In this document: positions 63,423-64,000 of the stretch, in pieces
How positions within the stretch are numbered: the stretch's first letter is position 1
How the letters are laid out: every line of letters starts with the position of its first letter
Assembly (NCBI RefSeq): GCF_003384935.1
Contig: NZ_QTTQ01000011.1
Coordinates: forward strand, 427,784-491,783
Direction: 5' to 3'
DNA from: Lutibacter oceani
Lineage (GTDB): Bacteria; Bacteroidota; Bacteroidia; Flavobacteriales; Flavobacteriaceae
DNA length: 64,000 nucleotides
Notes under the pieces: model-generated
What the model was told of the DNA's origin: nothing
What the model saw: only the letters and a program-made list of their open reading frames with translations
The model's database searches: none
Made by a program: the position numbers and the translations under genes

Positions 63423-64000
63423 ATGAACAAAATCGACCATAACGACCCCTTAAGTAAAAGTACAGACATCGTTTCTGAAAATATAGAACAGTTACAACAA
63501 TTGTTTCCTGAAATATTTAAAGAAGGGAAGATAGACTGGCAAGAGCTCCAAGCAACACTAGGAGAACATATCGATACCGAAAACGAACGTTTTAACTTCA
63601 CATGGAATGGTAAATCTAATGCTCGAAAAGAAGCACAAAAACCAAGTACAGGAACACTCCGTCCTGCTCCAGAAGATAGTGTAGATTGGGACACTACTCA
63701 AAACCTTTATATTGAAGGAGATAATCTTGAAGTATTAAAACTACTTCAGAAAAGCTACCATCAAAAGGTGAAAATGATTTACATCGATCCTCCATACAAT
63801 ACAGGTAAGGATTTTGTGTACAAGGATAACTACAAAGATAACCTATCGAATTACTTAGAATTAACAGGCCAAACAGATGATAAAGGTAAAAAGTTAAGCA
63901 CTAACAGTGATGCTAGTGGTCGCTACCACTCCAATTGGCTGAATATGATGTACCCTCGTTTGAAGTTGGCGAGGAATTTACTGAAGGATGATGGTGTGAT
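63423..64000 (+). CDS. Site-specific DNA methyltransferase, type III Mod-like (3' partial)
   Basis: The frame runs open from ATG 63423 to the window edge (192 codons visible). The N-terminus (MNKIDHNDPLSKSTDIVSEN) and the phrase LYIEGDNLEVLKLLQKSYHQ lead to motif IV MIYIDPPYNTGKDFVY (DPPYNTG at 122-128) and SNWLNMMYPRLKLARNLLKD. The DPPY-type catalytic motif preceding the SAM-binding motif indicates a beta-class N6-adenine or N4-cytosine methylase, as in type III Mod. Base composition is visibly richer in G+C than its neighbours, suggesting separate ancestry. A Res subunit is expected just outside the window. Confidence 0.93.
   Translation, partial: MNKIDHNDPLSKSTDIVSENIEQLQQLFPEIFKEGKIDWQELQATLGEHIDTENERFNFTWNGKSNARKEAQKPSTGTLRPAPEDSVDWDTTQNLYIEGDNLEVLKLLQKSYHQKVKMIYIDPPYNTGKDFVYKDNYKDNLSNYLELTGQTDDKGKKLSTNSDASGRYHSNWLNMMYPRLKLARNLLKDDGV

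Noticed and set aside
59404..64000. Calling the island a DISARM system
   Set aside because: drmA, drmB (DUF1998) and a separate drmC are not seen; the methylase looks like type III Mod, and DUF4391 is not a DISARM component I know of.

Overview
The window comes from the chromosome of a low-GC member of the Bacteroidota, most likely a marine or aquatic Flavobacteriaceae (a Lutibacter/Polaribacter-like genome is a guess). The evidence is gliding-motility genes gldB and gldC, a PorP/SprF–OmpA–CHU_C adhesin cluster tied to type IX secretion, many promoters of the Bacteroidota type (TAnnTTTG at -7), a FolK–deoxynucleoside kinase fusion, and 2TM and DUF3127 proteins. I saw no rRNA, tRNA or CRISPR array.

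Positions 1-12,100 hold metabolic and envelope genes: a bifunctional-nuclease family protein (partial), a nucleoside transporter, thyA and folA with two small ORFs between them, a secreted protein, an AraC regulator, sppA, folK-dNK, gldC/gldB, nadE and a tandem universal stress protein. Positions 12,170-20,600 hold the rimP-nusA-infB operon, preceded by a terminator-like leader hairpin, then rlmN, queA and aroA on the minus strand. Positions 20,680-32,840 hold a large BNR/Vps10-like secreted protein, a MazG-type pyrophosphohydrolase, aat, a DUF3127 protein, a histidine kinase, a HIT protein, greA with a structured leader, a Rieske-like lipoprotein, purK/purE and an M3 peptidase.

Positions 32,840-41,500 are more accessory. 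They hold a CAP-domain lipoprotein with an elaborate leader, a duplicated block encoding a 58-aa protein plus its decayed copy, and the surface cluster. A second 58-aa member of that small family lies on the minus strand beside purE. The surface cluster reads, in transcription order, a 1223-aa CHU_C adhesin with near-identical tandem repeats, PorP/SprF, and OmpA. Positions 41,500-54,300 return to housekeeping: lpd, pabB, tilS, ppc, DinB, an XRE/membrane-protein pair, penicillin acylase, a LacI regulator and a GH25 lysozyme broken by two homopolymer frameshifts.

From about 55,128 to the right edge the sequence is a genomic island inserted in yifB (comM-like), which is cut a few codons after its Walker A motif. 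The island carries a double-HTH regulator whose only start is TTG. Next, on the minus strand, is a two-gene unit: a membrane-anchored 182-aa protein and a 1003-aa VirD4/HerA-like ATPase with a nuclease-like C-terminus. Divergent from it is an operon of a degenerate-PLD/SNF2 helicase, a DUF4391 protein and a type III-like DNA methyltransferase that runs off the window. This looks like a defence island. The ATPase-nuclease/anchor pair and the helicase-DUF4391-Mod operon are the best candidates for a poorly described system.
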